Positions 15,066-23,057 of a stretch of DNA of 64,000 nucleotides are shown in pieces. Every line of letters starts with the position of its first letter. Positions within the stretch are counted from its first letter, which is position 1. The position numbers and the translations under genes are program-made. The notes under the pieces were generated by a model, which saw only the letters and a program-made list of their open reading frames with translations, was not told the origin of the DNA and made no database searches. Origin of the DNA: JAJPHF01 sp035293805 (lineage in GTDB: Bacteria > Chloroflexota > UBA6077 > JAJPHF01); contig DATGMD010000060.1 of the NCBI GenBank assembly GCA_035293805.1, positions 310,001 through 374,000 on the forward strand, written 5' to 3'.

Positions 15066-17207
15066 TTACTGCCGAGTGAGAATCAGGTTGCCGTACTCGT
15101 CCACGCGGCAGGCCCAGCCGGGGGGGACGAGGGTGTTGGAGTCCATCTGTTCGACGACGGCGGGGCCGGCGAACCCGGCGCCGGGCGCGAGGCGGTCGCG
15201 GGCGTAGATCGGCGTTGGAATGAAGCCCGCGGCGCGCGTGAAGTAGACGTCGCGGCTGCCGACAGGGGCGGGGCCGGGTGACCGAACCTCCTCGGCCCCG
15301 CTTCCCTGGGAAGGAAGGGGGGAGCTGGTGCAACCCGCCCCGGCCGTCCTCCCCCCGCCCGCATCGGGAGGGGGGGTAGGTCCCCGCGGCACGGCGAGCT
15401 TCTGGAGGGCGCCGGTCGCCTGGACGCGGAGGGTGACGATCTCGACGGGCGCGTCTTCCGAGCAGTAGGTGTACGTCTGCTGGTGGCGCTGGTGGAAGGC
15501 GCGGGTCATCTGCTCGATGACGGCGGCGTTCACCGCGCGCACGGGCCACTGGAGGGTCAGCTCGAACATCTGGGCGACGTAGCGCATGGTGGCGAACCAC
15601 TCGTAGCCGCGCGCCGCCGCGGGGATACCCTCCGTGTCCTGCCAGGCGCGAGCCTGGGCCTCCAGGTCGCGGAAGATGGCCTCCAGCTCCGCGGGGTCGC
15701 ACTGGGCGAGCGGCCGCACGTGGGTGCGCGCGAAGTCGTTGCGCAGGTCACTAAACAGCAGGCCGAACGTCGAGAGCACGCCGGGGCGGGCCGGCACGAC
15801 GACGGCGGGCATCGCCAGCAGGTCGGCGAGCGCCGCGCCGTGGAGCGGGCCGGCGCCGCCGCAGGGCACGAGCACGTAGTCGCGCGGGTCGTGGCCGCGC
15901 TCGATGGACACCACGCGGATGGCGCCCATCATGTTGTTGTCGACGATCTCCAGGATGCCGCTGGCCGCGGCGTACACGTCGAGGCCCAGCGGCTCGGCCA
16001 CGCGCCGCTGGATGGCGGCCAGCGCCGCGTCGCGGTCGAGCGGCATGGTGCCGCCGAGCAGGTAGGGAGGGATGCGGCCGAGCACCAGGTTGGCGTCGGT
16101 CACGGTGGGCTCGGTGCCGCCGTGGCCGTAGCAGACGGGGCCGGGCCGGGCGCCGGCGCTGGCCGGGCCGACCTCCAGCACGCCCTCGGCGTTCACGCTG
16201 GCGATGCTGCCGCCGCCCGCGCCGATGGTGTGCACGTCGATCATCGGCAGGTGGAGCGGCCAGGCGCCCACCTGGCCCTCCTCGGTCGTCTCGGGCTGGC
16301 CGCCGTCCACCAGACACACGTCGGCGCTGGTGCCGCCCATATCGATCGAGATGAGGTCGTCGTAGCCGGCGGCGCGGGCGAGCTGCGTAGCGCCCATCAC
16401 GCCCGCGGCGGGACCGGAGAGCGCCGTGCAGACGGGCTGGACCTGGACGACCTCGGGGCTGACCAGGCCGCCGTTCGACTTCATGACATGGAAGGGGGCG
16501 CGCACGCCCAGCTCCGCCAGGCGGCGGCGCAGGAGCCCGATGTAGCTGCCGACGAGCGGCATGACGTAGGCATTCAGCACCGTCGCCATGCTGCGCTCGT
16601 ACTCGCGGAACACGGGCAGCACGTCGGCGGAGAGGGAGAGCTGGGCGGCGGGGTAGACCTCGCGGACCAGCTCGGCCGCGCGGCGCTCGTGGGCGGCGTT
16701 GGCGTAGGAGTAGAGCAGGCAGATGGCGACGGACTCGACGCCGTCGTCGCGGAAGCGGGCGGCGATCTCGCGGCAGCGCGCCTCGTCCAGCGGCACCTCG
16801 ATCTGGCCATGCTGGTCGATGCGCTCGCGCACCTCCAGCACGCGCTCGGGGGGCACGGGGCGCTTGGGCTTCACCCAGAGATACTTGTTGGTGCGGCGCG
16901 GCCCGTCGTGACGGCCGATCTCCAGGACGTAGCGGAAGCCCTCGGTGGTGATGAGCCCCGTCTTGACGCCCTTGTCCTCGAGGATCGCGTTGGTGGCGGT
17001 GGTGGTCGCGTGGAAGACGCGCGCGAGGTCGGCGCCCGCGATCCCTGCCGCGGCCAGCGCCTCTTGCACGCCGGTCGTGAAGCCGGCCGAGGGGTCGCCC
17101 GGCGTCGTCGGCGTTTTCAGGCTCCAGACCTGTCCGCTCTCCAGCTCCACCAGCGTGACATCGGTGAACGTGCCGCCCACGTCGAGCGCGATCGCGTACT
17201 CCGCCAT
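15066..17207 (-). CDS. Hydantoinase A / N-methylhydantoinase-family protein
   Basis: A 713-residue ATP-grasping acetone carboxylase/hydantoinase A homolog. The N-terminal ALDVGGTFTDVTLVELES is the phosphate-binding loop of the family, followed by HATTTATNAILEDKG, VCTALSGPAAGVMGA, SIDMGGTSADVCLV and HTIGAGGGSIA. It ring-opens hydantoins or related cyclic amides together with a HyuB subunit, but no hyuB is adjacent. Residues about 608-650 (DNA about 15260-15385) are a Pro/Gly/Ser-rich insertion made of G/C-tract repeat DNA, just before the conserved YFTRAAGFIPTPIYARD. The start ATG 17207 opens the conserved strand. Confidence 0.86.
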   Translation of the reverse strand: MAEYAIALDVGGTFTDVTLVELESGQVWSLKTPTTPGDPSAGFTTGVQEALAAAGIAGADLARVFHATTTATNAILEDKGVKTGLITTEGFRYVLEIGRHDGPRRTNKYLWVKPKRPVPPERVLEVRERIDQHGQIEVPLDEARCREIAARFRDDGVESVAICLLYSYANAAHERRAAELVREVYPAAQLSLSADVLPVFREYERSMATVLNAYVMPLVGSYIGLLRRRLAELGVRAPFHVMKSNGGLVSPEVVQVQPVCTALSGPAAGVMGATQLARAAGYDDLISIDMGGTSADVCLVDGGQPETTEEGQVGAWPLHLPMIDVHTIGAGGGSIASVNAEGVLEVGPASAGARPGPVCYGHGGTEPTVTDANLVLGRIPPYLLGGTMPLDRDAALAAIQRRVAEPLGLDVYAAASGILEIVDNNMMGAIRVVSIERGHDPRDYVLVPCGGAGPLHGAALADLLAMPAVVVPARPGVLSTFGLLFSDLRNDFARTHVRPLAQCDPAELEAIFRDLEAQARAWQDTEGIPAAARGYEWFATMRYVAQMFELTLQWPVRAVNAAVIEQMTRAFHQRHQQTYTYCSEDAPVEIVTLRVQATGALQKLAVPRGPTPPPDAGGGRTAGAGCTSSPLPSQGSGAEEVRSPGPAPVGSRDVYFTRAAGFIPTPIYARDRLAPGAGFAGPAVVEQMDSNTLVPPGWACRVDEYGNLILTRQ
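15270..15385. repeat. G/C-tract repeat inserted in frame in the hydantoinase gene
   Basis: Runs such as CCCTGGGAAGGAAGGGGGGA and CCTCCCCCCGCCC resemble the intergenic CCCTCTCC/GGGAGAGGG blocks elsewhere. On the coding (minus) strand they translate without a stop into a Pro/Gly/Ser-rich segment in a position where the family has a short loop. Confidence 0.6.
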
Positions 17208-17345
17208 GCCCCATCCCGTGCGCCTGGTCGCCGGCGGTGCGCCGGCCCTCTTCTCCTTATAGGCTACGGCCAATCGCCTCGGCCAGCCTGTACTCGCCCC
17301 GTGTCTCCGATGGACCTTGCTGGCACCTCCACGGCCACCTTGTGA

Positions 17346-17351
17346 TATGAT
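17346..17351 (+). promoter_or_regulatory. -10 element abutting the antitoxin start
   Basis: TATGAT lies six bases before ATG 17358, so transcription would start at or next to the start codon (leaderless mRNA). No clear -35 is seen. Confidence 0.45.
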
Positions 17352-17357
17352 GCATGT

Positions 17358-17600
17358 ATGAAGCGCACCACGATTTCGCTACCCGACGACATTGCCGGCT
17401 GGCTGGAGCGCGAAGCGCGCCGCCGGTCCACATCGGTCTCTGAAGTGGCCCGCGAGATATTCTCTGCCCATTTCGGTCTGAACAGTCACGAGCCACGCCG
17501 TCTCCCCTTCGAGTCACTCGGGCGGAGTGGTTTCCACGATACTGCCGAAAACATCAAGAAGATCCTAGCCGAGGAGTGGGGTGGCCCTCGCGATTGTTGA
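17358..17600 (+). CDS. Ribbon-helix-helix antitoxin (VapB-type)
   Basis: An 80-residue protein that begins MKRTTISLPDDIAGWLEREA and continues RRRSTSVSEVAREIFSAHF, the classic ribbon-helix-helix (CopG/Arc) DNA-binding fold. The C-terminal tail would wrap the toxin (GFHDTAENIKKILAEEW). It overlaps the PIN-domain gene by 20 bases. Such antitoxins repress their own promoter together with the toxin. GC content here is lower than in neighbouring genes, consistent with a mobile toxin-antitoxin module. Confidence 0.85.
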   Translation: MKRTTISLPDDIAGWLEREARRRSTSVSEVAREIFSAHFGLNSHEPRRLPFESLGRSGFHDTAENIKKILAEEWGGPRDC

Positions 17601-17994
17601 TGCCGGCCCGCTCTACGCAGTCGTCGACAACGACGATCGCGCGCATGACCGGTCCACTGCCGTGCTACGCCGCCGTGACCTCCAGCTCGTGATCCCAACC
17701 TTGGTCGTGGCGGAAGTCAGCTATATGGTTGGGCTGCGTCTAGGGCCGCGGGCCGAGTCCCAGTTCCTGCGTGGACTTGCCGACCTGGATACTGAAGCGC
17801 CAATCGCCGCCGACTGGCTGCGTATTGCCGACTTGGTAGAGCAGTACGCCGACTTCCCGCTCGGCGGCGCGGATGCCTCGGTGGTCGCGCTGGCCGAACG
17901 CCTCAGATCGGACGTGGTGCTTACGCTTGACCGGCGCCACTTCGCCGCTATCCGGCCGCGCCACTGCGCGGCCTTCCAGATTCTGCCCGACTGA
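17581..17994 (+). CDS. PIN-domain ribonuclease toxin (VapC-type)
   Basis: A 137-residue PIN domain. The acidic residues are in place: IVDAGPLYAVVD (first Asp), VVAEVSYM (Glu), FPLGGADASVVALAER (Asp) and VLTLDRRHF (Asp). VapC toxins cleave tRNA or rRNA in a metal-dependent way until bound by the cognate antitoxin. GTG 17581 is inside the antitoxin gene, so translation is coupled. The length is normal and I see no truncation. Confidence 0.88.
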   Translation: MALAIVDAGPLYAVVDNDDRAHDRSTAVLRRRDLQLVIPTLVVAEVSYMVGLRLGPRAESQFLRGLADLDTEAPIAADWLRIADLVEQYADFPLGGADASVVALAERLRSDVVLTLDRRHFAAIRPRHCAAFQILPD

Positions 17995-18185
17995 ATCCCT
18001 CCTCTCGCGTGGTTGTGTTCCATTCCGGCTGCGAGGCCTGAGTGGGCCGCACGGCGTTGGGAGTCGAATACTTCCTGCCGAAATTGTGCCGCTCGACGTA
18101 TTGACGTGGTGGTCGGCACGTGCCATGCTGAGCGCGAGGACAGCACGCTCGCGGAGACGAGCGAGCGGGGGCAGGGAGGTGCCAT

Positions 18186-18749
18186 ATGGTCACCCAGCTG
18201 GCGCGGCACTGGTGGGCGATGGCGATTCGCGGCGTGATCGCCATCGTGATCGGGTTGATCGCCTTCATCTGGCCTGGTATCGCGGTCGCGGCGCTCGTCA
18301 TGCTGTTCGGCGTCTTCATGTTCCTGGACGGCATCTTCGCGGTGGTCGCGGCCGTGCAGGAGCGCGCCACGGTGCCGCACTGGTGGGCGCTGTTGATCGA
18401 GGGGATCGCCGGCATCGTCGCCGGGTTGATCGTCTGGGCACTGCCGGGGCTGGCAGCACTCGTGCTGATCTACTTCATCGCCGCCTGGGCGCTGATCACG
18501 GGGATCATGGAAATCATCGCGGCCATCCGTCTCCGCGAGCAGATCGAGGGCGAGTGGCGCCTGGCGCTCAGCGGCGTGCTCTCCGTGATCCTGGCGGTAC
18601 TCCTGGTCATCTCGCCCCTGGGCGGGATCCTCGCCCTCGCCTGGCTACTCGGCGCCTACGCCATCCTGTTCGGCGTCGTGCTGCTCGCCCTTGCCTTCCA
18701 TCTCAAGGGCTTCGCCGACCGCCGCGCGACCGGTCCCGCGCCGGCGTAG
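18186..18749 (+). CDS. HdeD-family (DUF308) membrane protein
   Basis: A 187-residue protein with six hydrophobic segments in three repeats of about 60 residues, each starting with a W/R-containing cap (HWWAMAIRGVIAIVIGLIAF, HWWALLIEGIAGIVAGLIVW, EWRLALSGVLSVILAVLLVI). This is the DUF308/HdeD pattern, named for an acid-resistance membrane protein of E. coli. The role here is unknown. ATG 18186 follows a GGGAGGTG site. It appears to be a single-gene unit. Confidence 0.85.
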   Translation: MVTQLARHWWAMAIRGVIAIVIGLIAFIWPGIAVAALVMLFGVFMFLDGIFAVVAAVQERATVPHWWALLIEGIAGIVAGLIVWALPGLAALVLIYFIAAWALITGIMEIIAAIRLREQIEGEWRLALSGVLSVILAVLLVISPLGGILALAWLLGAYAILFGVVLLALAFHLKGFADRRATGPAPA

Positions 18750-18839
18750 CGGCGGCAGGGGCGACGCGGATGCTGTTCGCATCGCTCGACATGGCGTGAG
18801 CGCATCGTCTCGCGCTTGATACCCTGGTAAGGCCGCCGG

Positions 18840-18845
18840 TATAGT
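18840..18845 (+). promoter_or_regulatory. -10 element upstream of the RodZ-like gene
   Basis: TATAGT about 30 bases before GTG 18875. A -35 candidate is weak (CTTGAT at about 18814). Confidence 0.4.
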
Positions 18846-18874
18846 GCGGGCGGCCGGGGCCGTGCTGCACGCGG

Positions 18875-19876
18875 GTGGGCAAGCGGCGGGCCGGCGGGGT
18901 GAGCGCGAACGCGATGGCGAGTAATCGGCCTCCGCGTGGGGGCACGCGACATACGTTCGGGCCGGCCCGGTGGCGGCGCCCGCCGCGCGAGGCGGCCGCG
19001 ACCTTCGGCGAAGCGCTCCGGCAGGCGCGGCGCGCTCGCGGCCTCAGCCTTGAGGCGGCGGCGGGCGAGACGCGCATTCCCTTCAGGTATCTGGCCGCGC
19101 TGGAAGACCAGGACTACGGCGCGCTGCCGAGCGCCGTCTACGCGCGCGGCGTGTTGCGGGCGTATGCGGACTTTCTGGAGCTTGACCCCGAGCCGCTCCT
19201 CGCACAGTTCCGCCCTGCCCGCGCGCGTGATGACCCGGGCCCCATCCGGGCCGCGGTGCCGCTGGCGCCTAGCGGTCCGCCGCTCTCCTGGTCCCTACTC
19301 GTCGGATTATTGGTGGCGCTCGGCGCGGCCCTGCTTGCCGTCTACCTGTACGGGCAGTACGTGGCCCTCAGCGACAGCTTGCAAGCGCCCGAGCGACCGG
19401 CGGCATCCGGTGGCCTGGACGTGCCCGAGCCGCTGATCCCGCCCTGGACGCCGCTGCCCCGCGCCACCGTGCCGCCGCTGTTGGTGGCCGCGTCGCCCGC
19501 CGCGGAGGCGCCGGCCGACGCCCCGGACGCGCCTGAGCCGGCCGAGACGCCCGGCCCCGGCACGCCCACGGCGCCGCTCCCGCCGACCGCGACGCCCGCG
19601 CCGCCGCCTAGCCCCACGCCGTCGCCGCTGCCGCGGGCGGCCGTGGTCGTGGAGGCGCGCGTGACCGAGCGGTGCTACTTGCAGGTGTGGTCGGATGGGC
19701 AGCAAGTGTTCGCGGACACCGTGGAGCCCGGCAACAGCCGAACCTTCACGGCGAACGATCGCCTGCAGATGCGGGTGAGCAACGCGGGAGCCGTGCAGGT
19801 GCTCGTAAACGGCGAGCCGCAGGGGCGCCTGGGCACGCCCGGCCAGGCGATTGACGTGACGTGGGGCCGCCGGTAG
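18875..19876 (+). CDS. RodZ-like protein: HTH_25, one membrane segment, DUF4115
   Basis: 333 residues. An HTH domain lies at about residues 45-115 (TFGEALRQARRARGLSLEAA, RIPFRYLAALEDQDYGALPS, YARGVLRAYADFLELDP), the RodZ-type cytoplasmic module that contacts MreB. A single membrane helix (LLVGLLVALGAALLAVYLYG) follows, then a Pro/Ala/Thr-rich linker and a C-terminal DUF4115 beta domain (VEARVTERCYLQVWSDGQQV to INVTWG-like IDVTWGRR). It likely helps cell-shape control. GTG 18875 or GTG 18899 could be the start, because the first 40 residues are low-complexity. Confidence 0.85.
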   Translation: MGKRRAGGVSANAMASNRPPRGGTRHTFGPARWRRPPREAAATFGEALRQARRARGLSLEAAAGETRIPFRYLAALEDQDYGALPSAVYARGVLRAYADFLELDPEPLLAQFRPARARDDPGPIRAAVPLAPSGPPLSWSLLVGLLVALGAALLAVYLYGQYVALSDSLQAPERPAASGGLDVPEPLIPPWTPLPRATVPPLLVAASPAAEAPADAPDAPEPAETPGPGTPTAPLPPTATPAPPPSPTPSPLPRAAVVVEARVTERCYLQVWSDGQQVFADTVEPGNSRTFTANDRLQMRVSNAGAVQVLVNGEPQGRLGTPGQAIDVTWGRR

Positions 19877-19983
19877 CCCAGGCGCACAGGGCGAGACGTT
19901 TCCGCGCTGGCGGGCGGCCGGAGCGAGTACAATGCGAGGGGGGTTGGGCGCTCGCCGAGCCGGCGCCGTGACGATTGGCAGGC

Positions 19984-20012
19984 TAGCCATAATAGAACAG
20001 GTGTGCTACAAT
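19984..20012 (+). promoter_or_regulatory. recA promoter with LexA (SOS) box
   Basis: GAACAGGTGTGC (19995-20006) matches the Gram-positive-type SOS box GAACNNNNGTTC in seven of eight fixed bases, within a wider near-palindrome TAGAAC-N4-GTGCTA (19993-20008). TACAAT (-10) lies at 20007-20012 directly after it. A repressor bound here would block polymerase. A weaker -35 candidate is TAGCCA at 19984-19989. Confidence 0.72.
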
Positions 20013-20091
20013 ATCGGAGCGCGGGCCGCGGCTGCCCCCGGCTCGCTGGGATAGCTCGAAGTGCGATGCGGAGTTGAGGAGCACCAGACGG

Positions 20092-21174
20092 ATGGATAAG
20101 GATCGAGAGAAGGCATTGGACCTCGCGCTGACCCAGATCGAGCGCAGCTTTGGCAAGGGCTCCATCATGCGGCTGGGCGAGGCCAGTGCGCGCATGTCGG
20201 TCGAGGTCATCCCGACCGGCTCGATCGCGCTCGACCTGGCGCTCGGCGTGGGCGGCATCCCGCGTGGGCGCGTGACCGAGATCTTTGGCCCCGAGTCGTC
20301 GGGCAAGACGACGCTCGTGCAGCACATCATCGCCGAGGCCCAGCGGGGCGGTGGCGTGGCCGCGCTGATCGACGCCGAGCACGCGCTCGACCCCGAGTAC
20401 GCGCAGAAGTGCGGCGTGCAGGTCGAGGACCTGCTCGTCTCGCAGCCTGACACGGGCGAGCAGGCGCTGGAGATCTGCGAGGCGCTCGTGCGGAGCGGCG
20501 CGCTCGACGTCGTGGCTATCGACTCGGTGGCGGCGCTCGTGCCCCGCGCCGAGCTAGAAGGCGACATGGGCGACAGCCACGTGGGCCTTCAGGCGCGTCT
20601 CATGTCGCAGGCGCTCCGCAAGCTCACCGGCGCCATCAGCCGCTCGAAGACCGCCGTCATTTTCACCAACCAGCTCCGCGAGAAGGTGGGCGTGATGTTC
20701 GGCAACCCGGAGACCCAGCCGGGCGGCCGCGCGCTGAAGTTCTACTCATCGGTGCGCCTCGACATTCGCCGCACCGAGTCGCTGAAGCAAGCTACCGAGG
20801 TGATCGGCAGCCGCGCGAAGGTGCGCGTGGTGAAGAACAAGGTGGCGCCGCCGTTCCGCATCGCCGAGTTCGACATCCTCTATGCCGAGGGCATCTCGAA
20901 GGAAGGCAACCTGCTCGACATCGGTATCGAGCTGGGCATCGTGAAGAAGAGCGGCGCCTTCCACTCCTACGGCGACACGCGGCTGGGCCAGGGCCGCGAG
21001 AACGCGCGCGAGTACCTGCGCCAGAACCCGGAGATGGCCGCCGAGATCGAGCGGCAGATTCGCCAGCAGACCGCCGCGGCCCGGGCGCCCGCCCCGTTGC
21101 CCGCGCCTGAGCTGCCCGCCGCCGATGGCCTGCCGGCCGACTTGGCCGAGCTGGTCGAACAACCGGCGTTCTAG
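20092..21174 (+). CDS. recA: Recombinase RecA
   Basis: RecA polymerises on single-stranded DNA, drives strand exchange and triggers LexA cleavage. The 360-residue protein has IERSFGKGSIMRLGE at the start, Walker A GPESSGKTT at about residues 66-74, the Walker B region VVAIDSVAALVPRAELEGDM, IFTNQLREKVGVMFGNPETQ (the L2-loop region) and a typical C-terminal domain with an acidic end. No intein is present. ATG 20092 follows GAGGAG. The promoter has an SOS box. recX follows, separated only by the recX start codon region. Confidence 0.97.
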   Translation: MDKDREKALDLALTQIERSFGKGSIMRLGEASARMSVEVIPTGSIALDLALGVGGIPRGRVTEIFGPESSGKTTLVQHIIAEAQRGGGVAALIDAEHALDPEYAQKCGVQVEDLLVSQPDTGEQALEICEALVRSGALDVVAIDSVAALVPRAELEGDMGDSHVGLQARLMSQALRKLTGAISRSKTAVIFTNQLREKVGVMFGNPETQPGGRALKFYSSVRLDIRRTESLKQATEVIGSRAKVRVVKNKVAPPFRIAEFDILYAEGISKEGNLLDIGIELGIVKKSGAFHSYGDTRLGQGRENAREYLRQNPEMAAEIERQIRQQTAAARAPAPLPAPELPAADGLPADLAELVEQPAF

Positions 21175-21176
21175 CC

Positions 21177-21896
21177 GTGACTCGCCTGGCAGACGGGGGG
21201 CGCTTGCCGCGGCGAGCGCCCCCCGCGCGTCGCGCGGCGGCGGACCGATGCTCGGGCGGCACGATCACCGCGATCGAGCCGCAGCGCCGCCGGGGCGGTC
21301 GGCGCTTCAACGTGTACGTCGACGGCGAGTTCGCCTTTAGCCTGGACGCCAGCCTGGCGGCCCGGCTGCGCGTCGACCAGGAGCTAGACGCGGCCGCGCT
21401 GGCGTCGCTGGCGGCGGCCGACGAGCACGCCCGCGCCCTCGACGCGGCCTATACCCTCCTCTCCTACCGGCCGCGCAGCGCCCGGGAGGTGGAGCAGCGC
21501 TTGCAGCAGAAGGGCTACTCGTCGGGGGCGATCGCCGCGGCGCGCGAGCGCCTGGACCGCTTCCGTCTCGTTGACGACACGGCGTTCGCCCGCTACTGGG
21601 TCGAGCAGCGGCAGGCGTTCAACCCCCGCGGCCCCACCGCGCTGCGGGCCGAGCTGCGCGCCAAGGGCGTGGGCGCGGCCGACATCGCGGCCGCGCTCCC
21701 CGAGGGCGACCAGAGCGCCGCGGCGTATCAGGCGGGCTTGCGGCGGCTGCGCAGCCTGAGCAAGCTCGACCACCTCACGTTCCGGCAGCGCATGGGGGCC
21801 TATCTCCAGCGACGCGGCTTCAGCTATGGCGTCAGCGCGGCGGCTGTCGAGCGCCTGTGGGCCGAGGCGAGCGGTGACGCGGGCGCTGCGGAGTAG
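21177..21896 (+). CDS. recX: Regulatory protein RecX
   Basis: RecX binds RecA filaments and limits their activity. Three-helix repeats are visible: YTLLSYRPRSAREVEQRLQQ, RFRLVDDTAFARYWVEQRQA with FNPRGPTALRAELRAKGV, then LTFRQRMGAYLQRRGFSYGV. The length (239 residues) includes a 40-residue basic leader and a TITAIEPQRR...RFNVYVDGEFAFSL beta region found in Gram-positive-type RecX. GTG 21177 is two bases after the recA stop. A perfect 10-bp hairpin (21195-21224) sits inside its first codons and may lower RecX output relative to RecA. Confidence 0.9.
   Translation: MTRLADGGRLPRRAPPARRAAADRCSGGTITAIEPQRRRGGRRFNVYVDGEFAFSLDASLAARLRVDQELDAAALASLAAADEHARALDAAYTLLSYRPRSAREVEQRLQQKGYSSGAIAAARERLDRFRLVDDTAFARYWVEQRQAFNPRGPTALRAELRAKGVGAADIAAALPEGDQSAAAYQAGLRRLRSLSKLDHLTFRQRMGAYLQRRGFSYGVSAAAVERLWAEASGDAGAAE
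21195..21224 (+). terminator. Hairpin at the recA-recX junction, inside the recX 5' end
   Basis: GGGGGGCGCT (21195-21204) pairs perfectly with AGCGCCCCCC (21215-21224), and the ten-base loop is itself partly palindromic. It lies 20 bases after the recA stop. There is no U-tract, so it would be a partial terminator, mRNA-stability element or attenuator. Confidence 0.6.
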
Positions 21897-21981
21897 CCTT
21901 TCGCGTGGACCCGCTCGCCGGCTATCATGTGGGCGCACGGCAAGGCCCCGGCGCGGCGCGCGGGGGCGAAGGAGGTGCGCG

Positions 21982-23031
21982 GTGCGGCTAGCGATCGTGG
22001 TCGGCCTGGCGGTCCTGGCGCTGGCGGCGCCCCAGGGCGTGGGGGCGCAAACCTACTGCTCGGGCAGTGCCGCGGGCAGCAGCGGCTACGCGTCGTACGT
22101 TCCCAACGCTTATACGTCCTACACCGGCTTCGCCAGCTTCCCCGGCGCGATGGCGTCGGGCGTGCTGCCGTCCGGCTACAGCACGAACCCCTACACTGGC
22201 TGCGCGCCCACGGCGCCCCAGAGCGGCGCCAATCCGGTCAATCAGTCGGGCAGCACGACCGCCGCGCCTAGCTACTCCGCCGTCGTCGCCTCGAACGTGT
22301 ACAACCCATACAGCGGCTGGGGACTGACCAACGCGGCGTCGTACCCCTTCGCCAGCTACGGCAGCAGCGCCGCGGCGAGTGAGAGCAGCCTTTACAGCGC
22401 CGCCGGCCTCTACAACGGCTATGCTGGCTTCCCCGGCATGGCGCCGTCCGGCTACCTCACGGTCGGCACGAGTGGCGCGGCGACCCAGAGCGCGGGGACG
22501 AGCAGCGGCAGTACCGGTGGCGCCGGCGCGCAGTCTACCGGCGCGGCGACTCAGAGCGCGGGAATGAGCAGCGGCAGTACCAGCAGTGTCGGTAGCAGCG
22601 GCGCGGGCACTCAGCCTGCCGGCACGACGGGTGCGGCTTCGCCGGCCGCCGCCACCAGCACGGCCGCGAACACGTCGGGCGCGACCAGCTCCTACGGCGG
22701 CTATAGCCCCGCCGCCAGCCCGTTTGGCGGCAGCAGCAACGGTAACTACTACAACGCGGCGGGCGTGCCGATCTACTACGGCGGCGCGAATGCCAGCCCG
22801 AGCGGGGCGGGGAGCGGTGCCGGCGCTTCAGCCAGTTACAGCGCTTTCGGCACGAGCGTGGGTACCGCCAACACTCCGAGCGGCAACGGTGCGAGTGCAG
22901 GCCCCTCGCCCAGCTACAATGGGTCCGGCTCCGGCCCGACCTACTATACTTTCGGCAACGGCACGGCCACTGCCGCGCCCTACTCGGGTGTCAGCACCAT
23001 GGTCACCTACGGCTGCGGCGGCACGTGCTAG
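21982..23031 (+). CDS. Secreted silk-like Ser/Gly/Ala/Tyr-rich repetitive protein
   Basis: About 349 residues: a signal peptide (RLAIVVGLAVLALAAPQGVG then AQ), then an almost entirely Ser, Gly, Ala, Tyr, Thr, Asn and Pro sequence with hardly any charge. Related units recur: YTSYTGFASFPGAMASGVLP then SGY early, NGYAGFPGMAPSGYLTV later, and GAATQSAGTSSGST / GAATQSAGMSSGST in tandem. Cysteines occur only near the ends (QTYCSG, YTGCAP, YGCGGTC), which would allow disulfide linking. No known domain is recognised. The composition suggests an extracellular fibrous or adhesive matrix protein. GTG 21982 has a perfect AAGGAGGTG site. Confidence 0.75.
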   Translation: MRLAIVVGLAVLALAAPQGVGAQTYCSGSAAGSSGYASYVPNAYTSYTGFASFPGAMASGVLPSGYSTNPYTGCAPTAPQSGANPVNQSGSTTAAPSYSAVVASNVYNPYSGWGLTNAASYPFASYGSSAAASESSLYSAAGLYNGYAGFPGMAPSGYLTVGTSGAATQSAGTSSGSTGGAGAQSTGAATQSAGMSSGSTSSVGSSGAGTQPAGTTGAASPAAATSTAANTSGATSSYGGYSPAASPFGGSSNGNYYNAAGVPIYYGGANASPSGAGSGAGASASYSAFGTSVGTANTPSGNGASAGPSPSYNGSGSGPTYYTFGNGTATAAPYSGVSTMVTYGCGGTC

Positions 23032-23057
23032 CGCGCGGGGCGCGCGGCGGAGGGACG

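Noticed and set aside
15483..17345. Long plus-strand open frame opposite the hydantoinase gene
   Set aside because: A shadow frame from GC-rich codons. It lacks domain likeness, while the minus strand encodes a clear HyuA.
17346..17994. The toxin-antitoxin pair as part of a larger mobile island
   Set aside because: No integrase, transposase, tRNA or direct repeats flank it. Only the two-gene module stands out.
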